Shown: positions 13,651 through 21,813 of the stretch, piece after piece
How positions within the stretch are numbered: position 1 is the first letter of the stretch
How the letters are laid out: every line of letters starts with the position of its first letter
From: Archangium sp.
Lineage (GTDB): Bacteria > Myxococcota > Myxococcia > Myxococcales > Myxococcaceae
Assembly (NCBI GenBank): GCA_030695565.1
Contig: JAUYRZ010000023.1
Location: 1-33,775 of the forward strand
DNA: 33,775 bases
Reading direction: 5' to 3'
Notes under the pieces: model-generated
The model's input: the letters and a program-made list of their open reading frames with translations, nothing else
What the model was told of the DNA's origin: nothing
Database searches by the model: none
Program-made: the position numbers and the translations under genes

Positions 13651-14403
13651 GTGATCGAATTCGCAGACGTCTCGAAGCGGTACGGCGGGGTGTGGGCGCT
13701 TCGCAATCTCACGCTGCGGATCGCGTCTGGCGAGCTGGTGGCGGTGCTGGGAGAATCGGGCAGCGGCAAGACCACCCTCGTGAAGATGGTCAACCGGCTG
13801 ATCGAGCCCGATGAAGGCGAGCTTCGCTTCGAAGGTGAGCTGCGTGGGTCGACCGACGCCGTCTCGCTGCGGCGCAAAATCGGCTACGTGATCCAGCACG
13901 CTGGCCTCTTTCCGCACTGGACCGTGGCCGCCAACGTCGCGACCGTGCCGAGGCTGCTCGGCTGGGAGGCAGGCGAGATCGCAGCGCGCGTCGACGAAGT
14001 GCTGGCGCTCGTCGGGCTCGAGGCGCTTCACCGAGATCGGTTCCCCGACCAGCTCTCGGGCGGCCAGCGCCAGCGCGTGGGGGTGGCACGTGCGCTGGCC
14101 GCGCGTCAGAAGGTGCTGTTGCTCGACGAGCCGTTCGGCGCCGTGGATCCCATCACGCGCGTGGCGCTGCAGGGTGAGCTGCGGCGCATCCACCGCGAGC
14201 TCTCGTTGACCACCCTCATGGTGACGCACGACATCATCGAGGCCCTGACCCTCGCCGATCGCATCGTCGTGATGTACCGCGGCGCGCTGCGCCAGGTCGG
14301 TACGCCCGCTGAGCTGATGATGAAGCCCGCCGACGACTACGTGGCGCAGCTGATGGGCATGGCGCGTCGCCAGGCAGAGGCGATCGGCAAGGTGGGCGCA
14401 TGA
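13651..14403 (+). CDS. ABC transporter ATP-binding protein, osmoprotectant (OpuCA/YehX/ProV) type
   Basis: This 250-aa ATPase starts MIEFADVSKRYGGVWALRNL from GTG 13651. It has Walker A GESGSGKTT, the Q-loop region IGYVIQHAGLFPHWTVAANV, signature LSGGQRQRVGVARALA, Walker B VLLLDEPFGAVDP and switch His in TLMVTHD. The IQ..GLFPH..V..N pattern and the fused permease/binding protein downstream indicate uptake of glycine betaine, choline or a similar compound. A longer frame begins at ATG 13564, but that codon overlaps the start codon of the divergent oxidoreductase and adds 29 low-complexity residues, so the GTG is preferred. The stop overlaps the next ATG by 4 nt. Confidence 0.9.
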   Translation: MIEFADVSKRYGGVWALRNLTLRIASGELVAVLGESGSGKTTLVKMVNRLIEPDEGELRFEGELRGSTDAVSLRRKIGYVIQHAGLFPHWTVAANVATVPRLLGWEAGEIAARVDEVLALVGLEALHRDRFPDQLSGGQRQRVGVARALAARQKVLLLDEPFGAVDPITRVALQGELRRIHRELSLTTLMVTHDIIEALTLADRIVVMYRGALRQVGTPAELMMKPADDYVAQLMGMARRQAEAIGKVGA

Positions 14404-15995
14404 CCCAGCACCTGCTCGGGTTGCCTTCGCTGCTCGCCAGCCACCTCGTGCTGGTGTTGGTGTCACTGGCCGCGGCGATCCTCGTCGGAGTTCCTCTGGC
14501 GATCGCAGTGGCAAGCCGGCCTCGCCTCGCGTTCCCGATCGTCACGATCGCGGGCGTGATCCAGACGATCCCGGGCCTCGCATTGCTCGCGCTGATGGTG
14601 CCGGTGCTCGCCGAGACAGGCGGCCTCGGTATCGGCGTGTCACCGTTCGGGTTCCCGCCGGCGGTGATCGCGCTGACCCTCTATGCCGTGCTGCCGATTC
14701 TCCGGAACACGATCACAGGCCTTCGGGGTGTTGATGCAGCGGTGCTCGAGGCGGCGCGGGGAATGGGCATGTCGCGCGGCCAGATTCTGCTGCAGGTCGA
14801 GCTGCCGCTCGCTGCACCGGTGATCGCCGCAGGCGTGCGCATGGCGACCGTGTGGACCGTCGGCGCGGCCACCCTCGCGACGCCGGTGGGCCAGGCGTGC
14901 CTGGGCAACTACATCTTCGCCGGCCTGCAGACCCGAACCTGGTCGATGCTGCTGGTCGGGGTGGCCGCTGCAGCGGCGCTCGCGGTCGCCCTCGATGCCA
15001 TCCTCGCGGCGACCGAGCGCGCGCTCTGGGCCCGAGGCAGACGACGCGCCTGGATTCCGGCGGTGGCCATGGGCGCGTTGGCCGGGCTGGTGATCTTCGT
15101 CTTGCCGCGCGCGGTGGCCGTGCCCCAGAACCGCGAGCCCGCGGCGGTGGCGGCGCCTCGCGCCGGAGACAGCAGCGTCACGAAGCTCCGCCTCGGCGCG
15201 AAGACGTTCACCGAGCAGTACATCCTCGTCGAGGTCCTCCGCGCGCGGCTCGCGCAGGTCGGCATCGCGGTCGAGGTGGTCTCGAGTCTCGGCTCGACCG
15301 TGGTCTTCGATGCGTTGCGGCTCGGCGACATCGACGCCTACGTCGACTACTCCGGCACGATCTGGGTGAACCACATGCATCGGTCTCCCGGGCTGCCACG
15401 CTGGCAGATTCTCGCCGAGGTCGAGGCGTGGCTGGCGCGCGAGCACCAGATCCGCAGTCTGGGGTCGCTCGGTTTCGAGAATGCCTACGCACTGGCCATG
15501 CGCCGCGAGGCGGCGGCGCGGCTGCAGGTGAGCGCGATCGGCGATCTCTCGCGACACGCGCGGTCGTTGGCCATGGGCGGCGACTACGAGTGGTTCGGCC
15601 GCGGCGAATGGGCCGCGGTGAACTCTGCGTATGCGCTGCGGTTCGAGCGCACGCGCACCTTCGATCCAACCCTGCTCTACGATGCGGTCGCGCGCGGAGA
15701 GGTCGACGTGATCTCGGCATTTTCGACCGACGGCCGCATCGCCGCCAACGATCTCATCACGCTCACCGACCCGGCGAACGCGCTGCCTCCTTATGACGCG
15801 ATGATCCTGCTCGCTCCGCGGGTGGCAGACGATCGGCGCGTCGCCTGCGCGCTGGCCCCGTTGCGTGAGGCGATCACCCTGGAGCGCATGCGACAGGCGA
15901 ACCTCATGGTCGACCGCGCCGAGGACAAAGCATCACCGGCCGAGGCGGCGCGTTGGCTGCTCGCGGGTCTCCCCTCAGCCCGTTGCGACCCGTGA
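14400..15995 (+). CDS. Fused ABC permease and substrate-binding protein, osmoprotectant type
   Basis: This 531-aa protein combines two usual subunits. Residues 1 to about 230 form a BPD-type permease with five to six helices and the EAA loop EAARGMGMSRGQILLQVELP. After a final helix (about 218-236) and a Pro/Ala linker, residues about 258-525 form an OpuCC/YehZ-type binding domain: LRLGAKTFTEQYILVEVL, SSLGSTVVFDALRLGDIDAYVDYSGT, DVISAFSTDGRIAANDLITL, and a C-terminal AEAARWLLAG. With the upstream ATPase it makes a complete importer from two genes. The binding domain would lie tethered in the periplasm. Ligand (betaine, choline or carnitine class) is inferred from family. Confidence 0.9.
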   Translation: MTQHLLGLPSLLASHLVLVLVSLAAAILVGVPLAIAVASRPRLAFPIVTIAGVIQTIPGLALLALMVPVLAETGGLGIGVSPFGFPPAVIALTLYAVLPILRNTITGLRGVDAAVLEAARGMGMSRGQILLQVELPLAAPVIAAGVRMATVWTVGAATLATPVGQACLGNYIFAGLQTRTWSMLLVGVAAAAALAVALDAILAATERALWARGRRRAWIPAVAMGALAGLVIFVLPRAVAVPQNREPAAVAAPRAGDSSVTKLRLGAKTFTEQYILVEVLRARLAQVGIAVEVVSSLGSTVVFDALRLGDIDAYVDYSGTIWVNHMHRSPGLPRWQILAEVEAWLAREHQIRSLGSLGFENAYALAMRREAAARLQVSAIGDLSRHARSLAMGGDYEWFGRGEWAAVNSAYALRFERTRTFDPTLLYDAVARGEVDVISAFSTDGRIAANDLITLTDPANALPPYDAMILLAPRVADDRRVACALAPLREAITLERMRQANLMVDRAEDKASPAEAARWLLAGLPSARCDP

Positions 15996-16002
15996 AGGCC
16001 GG

Positions 16003-17373
16003 TCATGGCTGGCCAAGACGAGCCCGTGCCGCTGCGGCCGCGGCGCGGAGTTGCGGCATCACCTTGTCGGCGACGTGGGAGGGCATGCCGTGGGCATCGT
16101 CGACGCCGATCAGTGGCGCGGCGATCGACGCGACATCGATGGGCCCGACCTCGGCGGCAAGCCTGGCGAGGCGAGGCCCGAGCGGGCGCCGCCGCGCGGT
16201 CAACGCCAGCGCCAGCCGCGCTTCGGGCGCGCTGCCGACGCACTCGAACGGCGTGTGTGCGGCGAGCCCGAGAAGCTCGCGCAGCCAGCGCTCGTTGACG
16301 GGGCGCTCGCCGAGGTCGGCGCCGAACGTCGCCTCGACGATGGACGCAGGGAGGTGCGCAGACATCTGCAGCCAGACGTACACGCACTTCGCGCACGCAC
16401 CGCACCAGGGCTTCTTCACGTTGCAGGAATGCGTGAGCGGCGCGAGCTCGGCGTCGCGTGCGAGCAGCTCGAAGATCACCTCGTCGTGGATCGGCTGCAG
16501 CACGCTGAAGTAGCGGATGTCGGCGCACAGCTCGGTGCGGACATAGAGGTCGAGAAGGCGTTCGGCCTCCCAGCTCTTGCCCCACTGGTGGTTCACGCCT
16601 TCTCCGGTCGCCTCCCAGACGAGGTTCGCGGCGTTTGCGCTGCGCTCGTGCGCGACGACGAGGCCGCGGTGGCCGCGCGCGACGGCGAGGGGCAGGGCCG
16701 CGAACACGGAGGCGGGCGTCTCGGCAGCGAGCAGCGACCTGACGCCGAGCTCGGGTCGGAGCGAGACCACGGGCGAATCGAGGAAGTCATCGAAGATCCA
16801 CTGGCGCTCGCGCCGCGCGCGCGCAGTGCCCGCCGCAACACGTTCGAGAAGGGCGTGCTGCGAGGCCGCATCGCCGTAGATCGAATGTGAATAGCCCAGC
16901 GTCGAGAATAAAAGCCCCGCGCGCTCGAGCAGCTTCGCGGCGACCAGGCTGTCCTTGCCGCCACCGCAGAACGCGAGCAGCTCGACAGGGCCTGCCGCCG
17001 TGTGCACGGGGCCCGGCGAAGACGCGCCTGCGGCGTCCGCAAAGCGTGGACCGTCGTAAGCGGGCAGGTCGTGCTCCCACCGCCACTGCGCCCACACGCG
17101 CCGAAACACCGTGGTCCACAGCTCCACGAATCGCGGCGTCGCATGATGTGCATAGCGGCCCAGTTCGATCGCCTCGGGCCGCAGGCTGGCCACCGAGTTG
17201 AGCTGAAAGAGCGCGGCGTGGAACGCGAGCCGCTCCATCAGCCCGCGATCGACCGCGAGCAGATCGACGTCGTCGTACCAAATCGTGAAGTGGAACTGCA
17301 GATCGTCGATCCCACAGGTCACGCCGATCTGATCACGGCCCAGTCGAAGCTCGATCAGTCGAAGGGTTCGCAC
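16003..17373 (-). CDS. murL: MurL-like PP-loop protein (UDP-MurNAc-L-Ala-L-Glu epimerase family)
   Basis: This 456-aa protein has an N-terminal region of about 120 residues without a recognisable motif. A PP-loop, AFCGGGKDSLVAAKLLERA (GGGKDS at 137-142), follows. Then come HERSANAANLVW and VNHQWGKSWEAERLL (about 240-275), and a cysteine cluster SCNVKKPWCGACAKCVYVW (about 318-336). Last are FGADLGERPVNERWLRELLGL and HTPFECVGSAPEARLAL. This order (PP-loop, ERSA..., VNHQW.KS, Cys cluster, FECVG) fits MurL, which inverts L-Glu to D-Glu on the UDP-MurNAc dipeptide in Xanthomonas. MurL normally works with MurD2, which is not in the window, so the role here could differ. The start is GTG 17373, 9 bp after the antiporter stop on the same strand. 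Confidence 0.7.
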   Translation of the reverse strand: MRTLRLIELRLGRDQIGVTCGIDDLQFHFTIWYDDVDLLAVDRGLMERLAFHAALFQLNSVASLRPEAIELGRYAHHATPRFVELWTTVFRRVWAQWRWEHDLPAYDGPRFADAAGASSPGPVHTAAGPVELLAFCGGGKDSLVAAKLLERAGLLFSTLGYSHSIYGDAASQHALLERVAAGTARARRERQWIFDDFLDSPVVSLRPELGVRSLLAAETPASVFAALPLAVARGHRGLVVAHERSANAANLVWEATGEGVNHQWGKSWEAERLLDLYVRTELCADIRYFSVLQPIHDEVIFELLARDAELAPLTHSCNVKKPWCGACAKCVYVWLQMSAHLPASIVEATFGADLGERPVNERWLRELLGLAAHTPFECVGSAPEARLALALTARRRPLGPRLARLAAEVGPIDVASIAAPLIGVDDAHGMPSHVADKVMPQLRAAAAAARARLGQP

Positions 17374-17382
17374 GACGACGCT

Positions 17383-19485
17383 CTACCACGCTGGCCGGCG
17401 CAGATTGGTCTCACCCGGGTTCTCGAGCAGCGCCTTCGCGGCCGCGATGGCGTCGTGCGTACCCGCCAACGCCAGGGTGTCACCCGCGCGCAGCACCTCT
17501 TTCGCGTCCGGTACCAGCAGCCCTTCAGTGCCACGCGCGATGGCGAGCACCGACGCCCCGGTGACGCTGCGCAGGTTGAGGTCTGCCAGTGACCGCCCCA
17601 CCGCGCCGCTGCGCTCGTGCAGGTAGACCGGGGTCGGCTGGCCCATGCCGGGCAGAATCTTCCGCACCTGGGCCAGCACCTCGGGTGGTGGCTCCGTCGT
17701 CGGCAGGTTCGTCACGCCGCCCTTCCGTGCCTGGGAGATCAACGCCTCGACGATGGTCTGCGCGCCGGCCTGCACGTGACCTTGCAAGTTCGCCGCGCCT
17801 CGCCAGAAACCAGGGCCCAGCGCGAGCACCAGGGCGGCGAACGCGATGGGGGCGTAGACGCCACCGAGAAATGGCTGGGTCACCGCCAGCAGCGGTAAGC
17901 CGGTGATCAACACCATGCCCAGTTGCAGGGTCACCACCAACACGCGCCGGGGCGCCGCGGCGAGATCGAGCGCACCTGCTTTCACTGCCGGCATCGCAGC
18001 CTCTGCGATGGCCAGCCCCAGCCGGCGCGACACCCGCACCACGCCCGTGCCCAGCGGTATCGCCAGCACCGCCGCGGCGACCAGCACCACCACCCGCGCC
18101 ATGCCCTCGTCGAGGCCCACCCGCTCGTCGATGAAGGCGCTCAGCGGCGCGAGGCCGAGCGCCGTGCCCAGCACCACCAGCAGCAACAGCCCCGCGTCGA
18201 GCACCAGCAACCAGATCAGCCGGCGGATGATCATGCCGTGCGTCTTGTCTTGCGGCTTGCTGCGAATCTGCTCGAGCCAGCTGCCGTAGAGCGCCACGAA
18301 GGTCTGCAGTGGCGGGGGCATCTTCCGGTCGACGAAGTTCGCCAGCGGGCCGGACGCCTTGATCAACCACGGCGTCATCAAGGTGGTGAGCGCCGAGACC
18401 GCCACCGCCACGGGATACAGAAAGTCCCCGGTCGCCTTCAGCGACAGGCCGAGCCCCGCGATGATGAAAGAGAACTCGCCGATCTGCGCCATGCTCATGC
18501 CGGCTTCCAACGAGGTGCGCACGCTGTTGCCGGTGAGGAACGCGCCCAGGGAAACACCGACCACCTTGCCCACCACCACCACGGTGGTGAGCACCACGAT
18601 GGCCACCCAGTGCTGGGCGACCAACGAGGGGTCGAGCAAGACGCCCACCGAGACGAAGAAGATGGCCGCGAAGATGTCGCGCACCGGCGTCACCAGGCGT
18701 TCGATCTCGTGGTGCTCACCCGACTCCGCGATGAGGGAGCCCGCGATGAACGCGCCCAGCGCGACGGAGTAGCCGAGCTCGTGCGCGAGCAGGGAGACCG
18801 CGAAGCAGAAGCCGACGCTGGCCACCAGCGTGGTCTCCGGGCGGCCGAGCCGGTTCACGAAGCGCACGGCGCGCGGCACCACCAGCAGCCCCACCGCCAC
18901 CAGCCCCACGAGGAAGGCGGCCAGCTTGCCGGTGGTCGCCGCCATCGTCGCCGCCGAGAGCCCCGTGCCGCTGGCGATCGCGGTGAGCGTGGCCATCAAC
19001 AGAATCGCCACCAGGTCTTCGACGATGAGCACGCCCACCACCAGCTCGCGCAGGGGCTTGCGCACGTTCTGCTCCTCGAAGGCCTTGGCGATGATGGTGG
19101 TGCTGGAGATCGCCATGATCGAACCCACGAAGAGGCTCTCCAGCGTGGTCCACCCGAAGGCCTGCCCGGTGACGAAGCCCAGCCACAACATCAAGCTCGA
19201 CTGCAGCACCGCGGTGAGCCCGGCGGTGGTGGCCAGCTTGAACAACTTGCCCAGGCGGAACTCGAGCCCCAGCGAGAACATCAGCAGGATGACGCCGAGC
19301 TCCGAGAGCGTCTCGACGACCTTGCGGTCAGCGAAGAGCGGGAAGGGAAAGTTCGGGCCGATGAGGAAGCCCGCCAGGATGTAGCCGAGCACCACCGGCT
19401 GCTTGAGGCGCTGGAAGAGCACCGTGGTGACGGCCGCCACGCCGAGCACGGTGGTGAGCGCGACGAGAAATGCATGCGCATTCAT
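17383..19485 (-). CDS. CPA2-family monovalent cation:proton antiporter with C-terminal RCK_C (TrkA-C) domain
   Basis: This 700-aa protein has twelve to thirteen helices over residues 1 to about 390, with CPA2 hallmarks: QPVVLGYILAGFLIGPN, ELGVILLMFSLGLEFRLGKL, AISSTTIIAKAFEEQ, LVVGVLIVEDLVAILLM, YSVALGAFIAGSLIAES, AIFFVSVGVLLDP and MSMAQIGEFSFIIAGLGLS. An additional membrane stretch lies at about 425-580. A cytoplasmic RCK_C domain follows (about 620-690; GRSLADLNLRSVTGASVLAIARG, LRAGDTLALAGTHDAI). It resembles KefB/YbaL-type transporters involved in K+/H+ or Na+/H+ exchange. No RCK_N nucleotide-binding domain is visible. It precedes the MurL-like gene on the same strand. Confidence 0.9.
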   Translation of the reverse strand: MNAHAFLVALTTVLGVAAVTTVLFQRLKQPVVLGYILAGFLIGPNFPFPLFADRKVVETLSELGVILLMFSLGLEFRLGKLFKLATTAGLTAVLQSSLMLWLGFVTGQAFGWTTLESLFVGSIMAISSTTIIAKAFEEQNVRKPLRELVVGVLIVEDLVAILLMATLTAIASGTGLSAATMAATTGKLAAFLVGLVAVGLLVVPRAVRFVNRLGRPETTLVASVGFCFAVSLLAHELGYSVALGAFIAGSLIAESGEHHEIERLVTPVRDIFAAIFFVSVGVLLDPSLVAQHWVAIVVLTTVVVVGKVVGVSLGAFLTGNSVRTSLEAGMSMAQIGEFSFIIAGLGLSLKATGDFLYPVAVAVSALTTLMTPWLIKASGPLANFVDRKMPPPLQTFVALYGSWLEQIRSKPQDKTHGMIIRRLIWLLVLDAGLLLLVVLGTALGLAPLSAFIDERVGLDEGMARVVVLVAAAVLAIPLGTGVVRVSRRLGLAIAEAAMPAVKAGALDLAAAPRRVLVVTLQLGMVLITGLPLLAVTQPFLGGVYAPIAFAALVLALGPGFWRGAANLQGHVQAGAQTIVEALISQARKGGVTNLPTTEPPPEVLAQVRKILPGMGQPTPVYLHERSGAVGRSLADLNLRSVTGASVLAIARGTEGLLVPDAKEVLRAGDTLALAGTHDAIAAAKALLENPGETNLRRPAW

Positions 19486-19752
19486 CCCTCGCCACTAACG
19501 CGACGGGTACCCGATGGCTGGCGCACGATTTGCGAACTTCAGTTCATCGGCTGCCCGCTCTTGACGCGCTCGAACAGGTTCCGGCGCTCCATGCAGCTCG
19601 TCGTCGCGCCCCCTTCACCGCTTCAGCACGCTCTTCGTCTCGAATGCCTGGTGGCGTCCGACCTCACGCGCGCTGACCCACCTCCCCGGCAAGACCCAGA
19701 GGCGGCACCGACCCTTCGCGTATCGAGAGCGGGGGGATTAGATCTCCCAGAC
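19486..19752. other. Divergent spacer between antiporter and hybrid kinase
   Basis: These 267 bp separate two divergently read genes and should contain both promoters. An open frame continuous with the kinase extends back through it (ATG 19591 possible), but its residues are low-complexity and unlike a kinase N-terminus. A small dyad GAACT-TC-AGTTC lies at 19534-19545. No clear -35/-10 pair, RNA gene or other gene was seen. Confidence 0.4.
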
Positions 19753-21417
19753 GTGTCAGCGGTCTGGAGCCACATCGAACGTGTGTTGATCCCGCCCGTG
19801 CACGCGGCCGACTGGCGCACGCGCTTCTTCATTCGAACGTGGGCGTATGGCCTCGGCTTCTCCGTCGTCTTCGGCCTGGTGGCGTTGAGACAAGGGCTGT
19901 GGTGGCTGGTGCTCGCGCAGCTCTACATGATGGTCAGCGGCCTGGTGTGCCTGGTGGTGCTGCGCTTCGCACCGCTGCGGTTGGCCGCGCATCTCTCCCT
20001 CGCGCTCGTCTCTCCTTTCCTCGCCTCTGCCGGGTTGCTGCAGAACCCGCCCAACCCGATGACGCCGGTGTTCCTGGTGCTCGTGCCCCTGCTCGCGAGC
20101 TTCCTGCTCTCGGGCTGGGAGCGCCGCTTGTGGCTGGCCATCGCCATGGCGCTCGGCGGCACCGCGGAGTGGATGATGGTCTCCGGCTACCACCTGCAGG
20201 GGCCGCTCCGGCCGCATCACGGCGTGGTGACGGCCCTCAACCTGGGCGCGCTGATGTTGTTGGTGGTCTCGTTCGTGCGCTGGTTCGACGGCGTGCGCCA
20301 GGAGACGCTGGAACGCCTGGAGGCCGCCAGCCGCGCGCGCACCATCTTCCTCGCCAACGTCAGTCACGAGATCCGCACGCCGATGAACGGCGTGCTCGGC
20401 CTCACCGAGCTGGTGCTCGGCGGCGCGCTCGAACCCGAACAACGCAAGCGCATCGAGCTGGTGCAACGCAGCGGGCAGACGTTGATCACCTTGATTGATG
20501 ATCTGCTCCTGGTCACGCGCGCGGAGAGCGGCCGGCTGGTGCTCTCGCCCCGGCCGGTGGAGCTGGAGAAGCTGGTCGCCGACATGGTCGAGCTCTTCAC
20601 GCCGGTGGCGAAGGAGAAGGGGCTGACACTCAGGTCGACCGTCCCTCCGTCGGTGCCGCAGTGGGTGTTGCTCGATGGCGTGCGCTGGCGGCAGGTGCTC
20701 AGCAACCTGCTGAGCAACGCGGTGAAGTTCACCGAACGGGGTGAGGTGGTGGTGCACCTCGAGGCCCGCGCAGGGCGGCTGGTGCTCACCGTGAAAGATG
20801 AAGGGCTGGGCATCACGCCCGAGGTGCTGGCGCGGTTGTTCCGTCCGTTCGAACAGGGCGACGATTCGACCACCCGGCGGTTCGGTGGCTCGGGTCTGGG
20901 CCTCGCGCTCTCGCGGCAGTTGATCGAAGCGATGGGCGGCACCTTGACGGTGAGCTCGCGCGTGGGAAGTGGGAGCGAATTCACCGTCGACCTGCCGTTG
21001 GTGTTGGCCGAGGTGGAGGTGGTGCCGGAGCTGCCCGCGTCTCGTGCCACGCGCTCTTCGCGGCGCGTGCTGGTGGTCGACGACAATCCCATCAACCTGC
21101 TGGTGGCGCGCGGCCTGGTGGAGAAGGCCGGCTACGCGGTCGAGGTGGCGCGCAACGGCCGGGAAGCGGTCGATGCGGTGGGCCGCGAAGACTTCGCGTT
21201 GGTGCTGATGGATTGTCAGATGCCGGAGATGGATGGGCTCGAGGCCACCCGCCGCATTCGCGCTTCGCCCAACCGCTCGTCGACGCCCATCGTCGCGTTG
21301 ACTGCGTCGGGCCTGCCCGAAGAACTCGCCGCCTGCCTGGCCGCGGGCATGGATGACTGTCTGGTCAAGCCGGTGTCGGCCAGCATGCTGCAACGGGCGT
21401 TGAGCCGGGCTCGCTGA
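19753..21417 (+). CDS. Hybrid sensor histidine kinase with integral membrane sensor and C-terminal receiver
   Basis: From GTG 19753 the protein has 554 residues. About six transmembrane helices span residues 25-177 with very short loops, so sensing is probably within the membrane. A HisKA domain carries NVSHEIRTPMNGVLG (His205). The ATPase domain has LSNLLSNAVKFTERG, DEGLGITPE, FRPFEQGDDSTTRRFGGSGL (N, G1, F and G2 boxes). A receiver at about 437-554 has VVDDNPIN, phospho-acceptor Asp487 in LMDCQMPEMDG, and Lys539. No output domain follows, so phosphotransfer to a separate protein is expected. The start is uncertain: ATG 19591 is in frame but adds 54 unlikely residues. The TerB-like gene follows 30 bp downstream. 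Confidence 0.88.
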   Translation: MSAVWSHIERVLIPPVHAADWRTRFFIRTWAYGLGFSVVFGLVALRQGLWWLVLAQLYMMVSGLVCLVVLRFAPLRLAAHLSLALVSPFLASAGLLQNPPNPMTPVFLVLVPLLASFLLSGWERRLWLAIAMALGGTAEWMMVSGYHLQGPLRPHHGVVTALNLGALMLLVVSFVRWFDGVRQETLERLEAASRARTIFLANVSHEIRTPMNGVLGLTELVLGGALEPEQRKRIELVQRSGQTLITLIDDLLLVTRAESGRLVLSPRPVELEKLVADMVELFTPVAKEKGLTLRSTVPPSVPQWVLLDGVRWRQVLSNLLSNAVKFTERGEVVVHLEARAGRLVLTVKDEGLGITPEVLARLFRPFEQGDDSTTRRFGGSGLGLALSRQLIEAMGGTLTVSSRVGSGSEFTVDLPLVLAEVEVVPELPASRATRSSRRVLVVDDNPINLLVARGLVEKAGYAVEVARNGREAVDAVGREDFALVLMDCQMPEMDGLEATRRIRASPNRSSTPIVALTASGLPEELAACLAAGMDDCLVKPVSASMLQRALSRAR

Positions 21418-21447
21418 CTTCGCTTCGTCAGCGGAGTAGCAAGGGTC

Positions 21448-21771
21448 ATGCGCTTCTCTGCCGAAGACACGTTCAATCTCGAAGTGCTCAAGCTGATGCT
21501 CCACGTCGCATGGGTCGACGGCGAGGTCGAGCAGCATGAGATGCAGATGGTGATGGGCCTGGGCCGAAGCTGGTCGGTGCCTGAGCAGCCGTTGCACGAT
21601 CTGATGGTCGACGTGAGGGCGGGGCTCAAGCCGGGTGAACCTGACTGGGCGCTGCTCAAGACGCGCAGCGATGACGCGATCACCGCGGCGCGGGCGTTGG
21701 TGTTGGCCGACGGCAAGGTGAAGCCGGAAGAGTCGGCGCTGCTCAAGAAGGTCGTGGCGTCACTGAGCTGA
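21448..21771 (+). CDS. TerB-like (DUF533/tellurite-resistance TerB) family protein
   Basis: This 107-aa helical protein has two repeats of the acidic TerB-type motif: MLHVAWVDGEVEQHEMQMVMGLG at about residues 17-39 and ALVLADGKVKPEESALLKKVV at about 82-102. In TerB such A-DG-x-E sites bind divalent metal. Members occur widely as stand-alone proteins of uncertain function, so a tellurite role should not be assumed. It follows the hybrid kinase in the same direction and is probably co-transcribed. Confidence 0.75.
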   Translation: MRFSAEDTFNLEVLKLMLHVAWVDGEVEQHEMQMVMGLGRSWSVPEQPLHDLMVDVRAGLKPGEPDWALLKTRSDDAITAARALVLADGKVKPEESALLKKVVASLS

Positions 21772-21777
21772 GGAGGA

Positions 21778-21793
21778 GAAGCGGCCCCGCTTC
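21778..21793. terminator. Possible bidirectional hairpin between the TerB-like gene and hemB
   Basis: GAAGCG-GCCC-CGCTTC forms a GC-rich stem with a four-base loop, 7 bp after the TerB-like stop and 21 bp from the convergent hemB stop. The position fits a transcription terminator for either direction. There is no T tract on either side, so an intrinsic terminator is not certain. Confidence 0.35.
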
Positions 21794-21813
21794 GCAGGGA
21801 GAACAGCTTCGAG

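Noticed and set aside
15996-16025. GGCCGG...CTGGCC dyad near the convergent ABC/murL ends as a terminator
   Set aside because: The stem is imperfect, lies partly inside the MurL-like coding sequence and has no T tract.
19534-19545. CGAAC-N4-GTTC-like dyad resembling a LexA/SOS box
   Set aside because: The short arms (GAACT/AGTTC) are easily found by chance, and neither neighbouring gene (antiporter, hybrid kinase) is a typical SOS target.
17923-19590. Long plus-strand open frame continuous with the hybrid kinase
   Set aside because: It lies opposite the antiporter gene, whose translation has clear CPA2 motifs. The plus-strand translation is a His/Gln/Arg-rich shadow.
21448-21771. Tellurite-resistance determinant
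   Set aside because: Only a TerB-like domain is present, without TerC, TerD or other ter genes. The family also occurs in unrelated contexts, so a resistance function is not supported.
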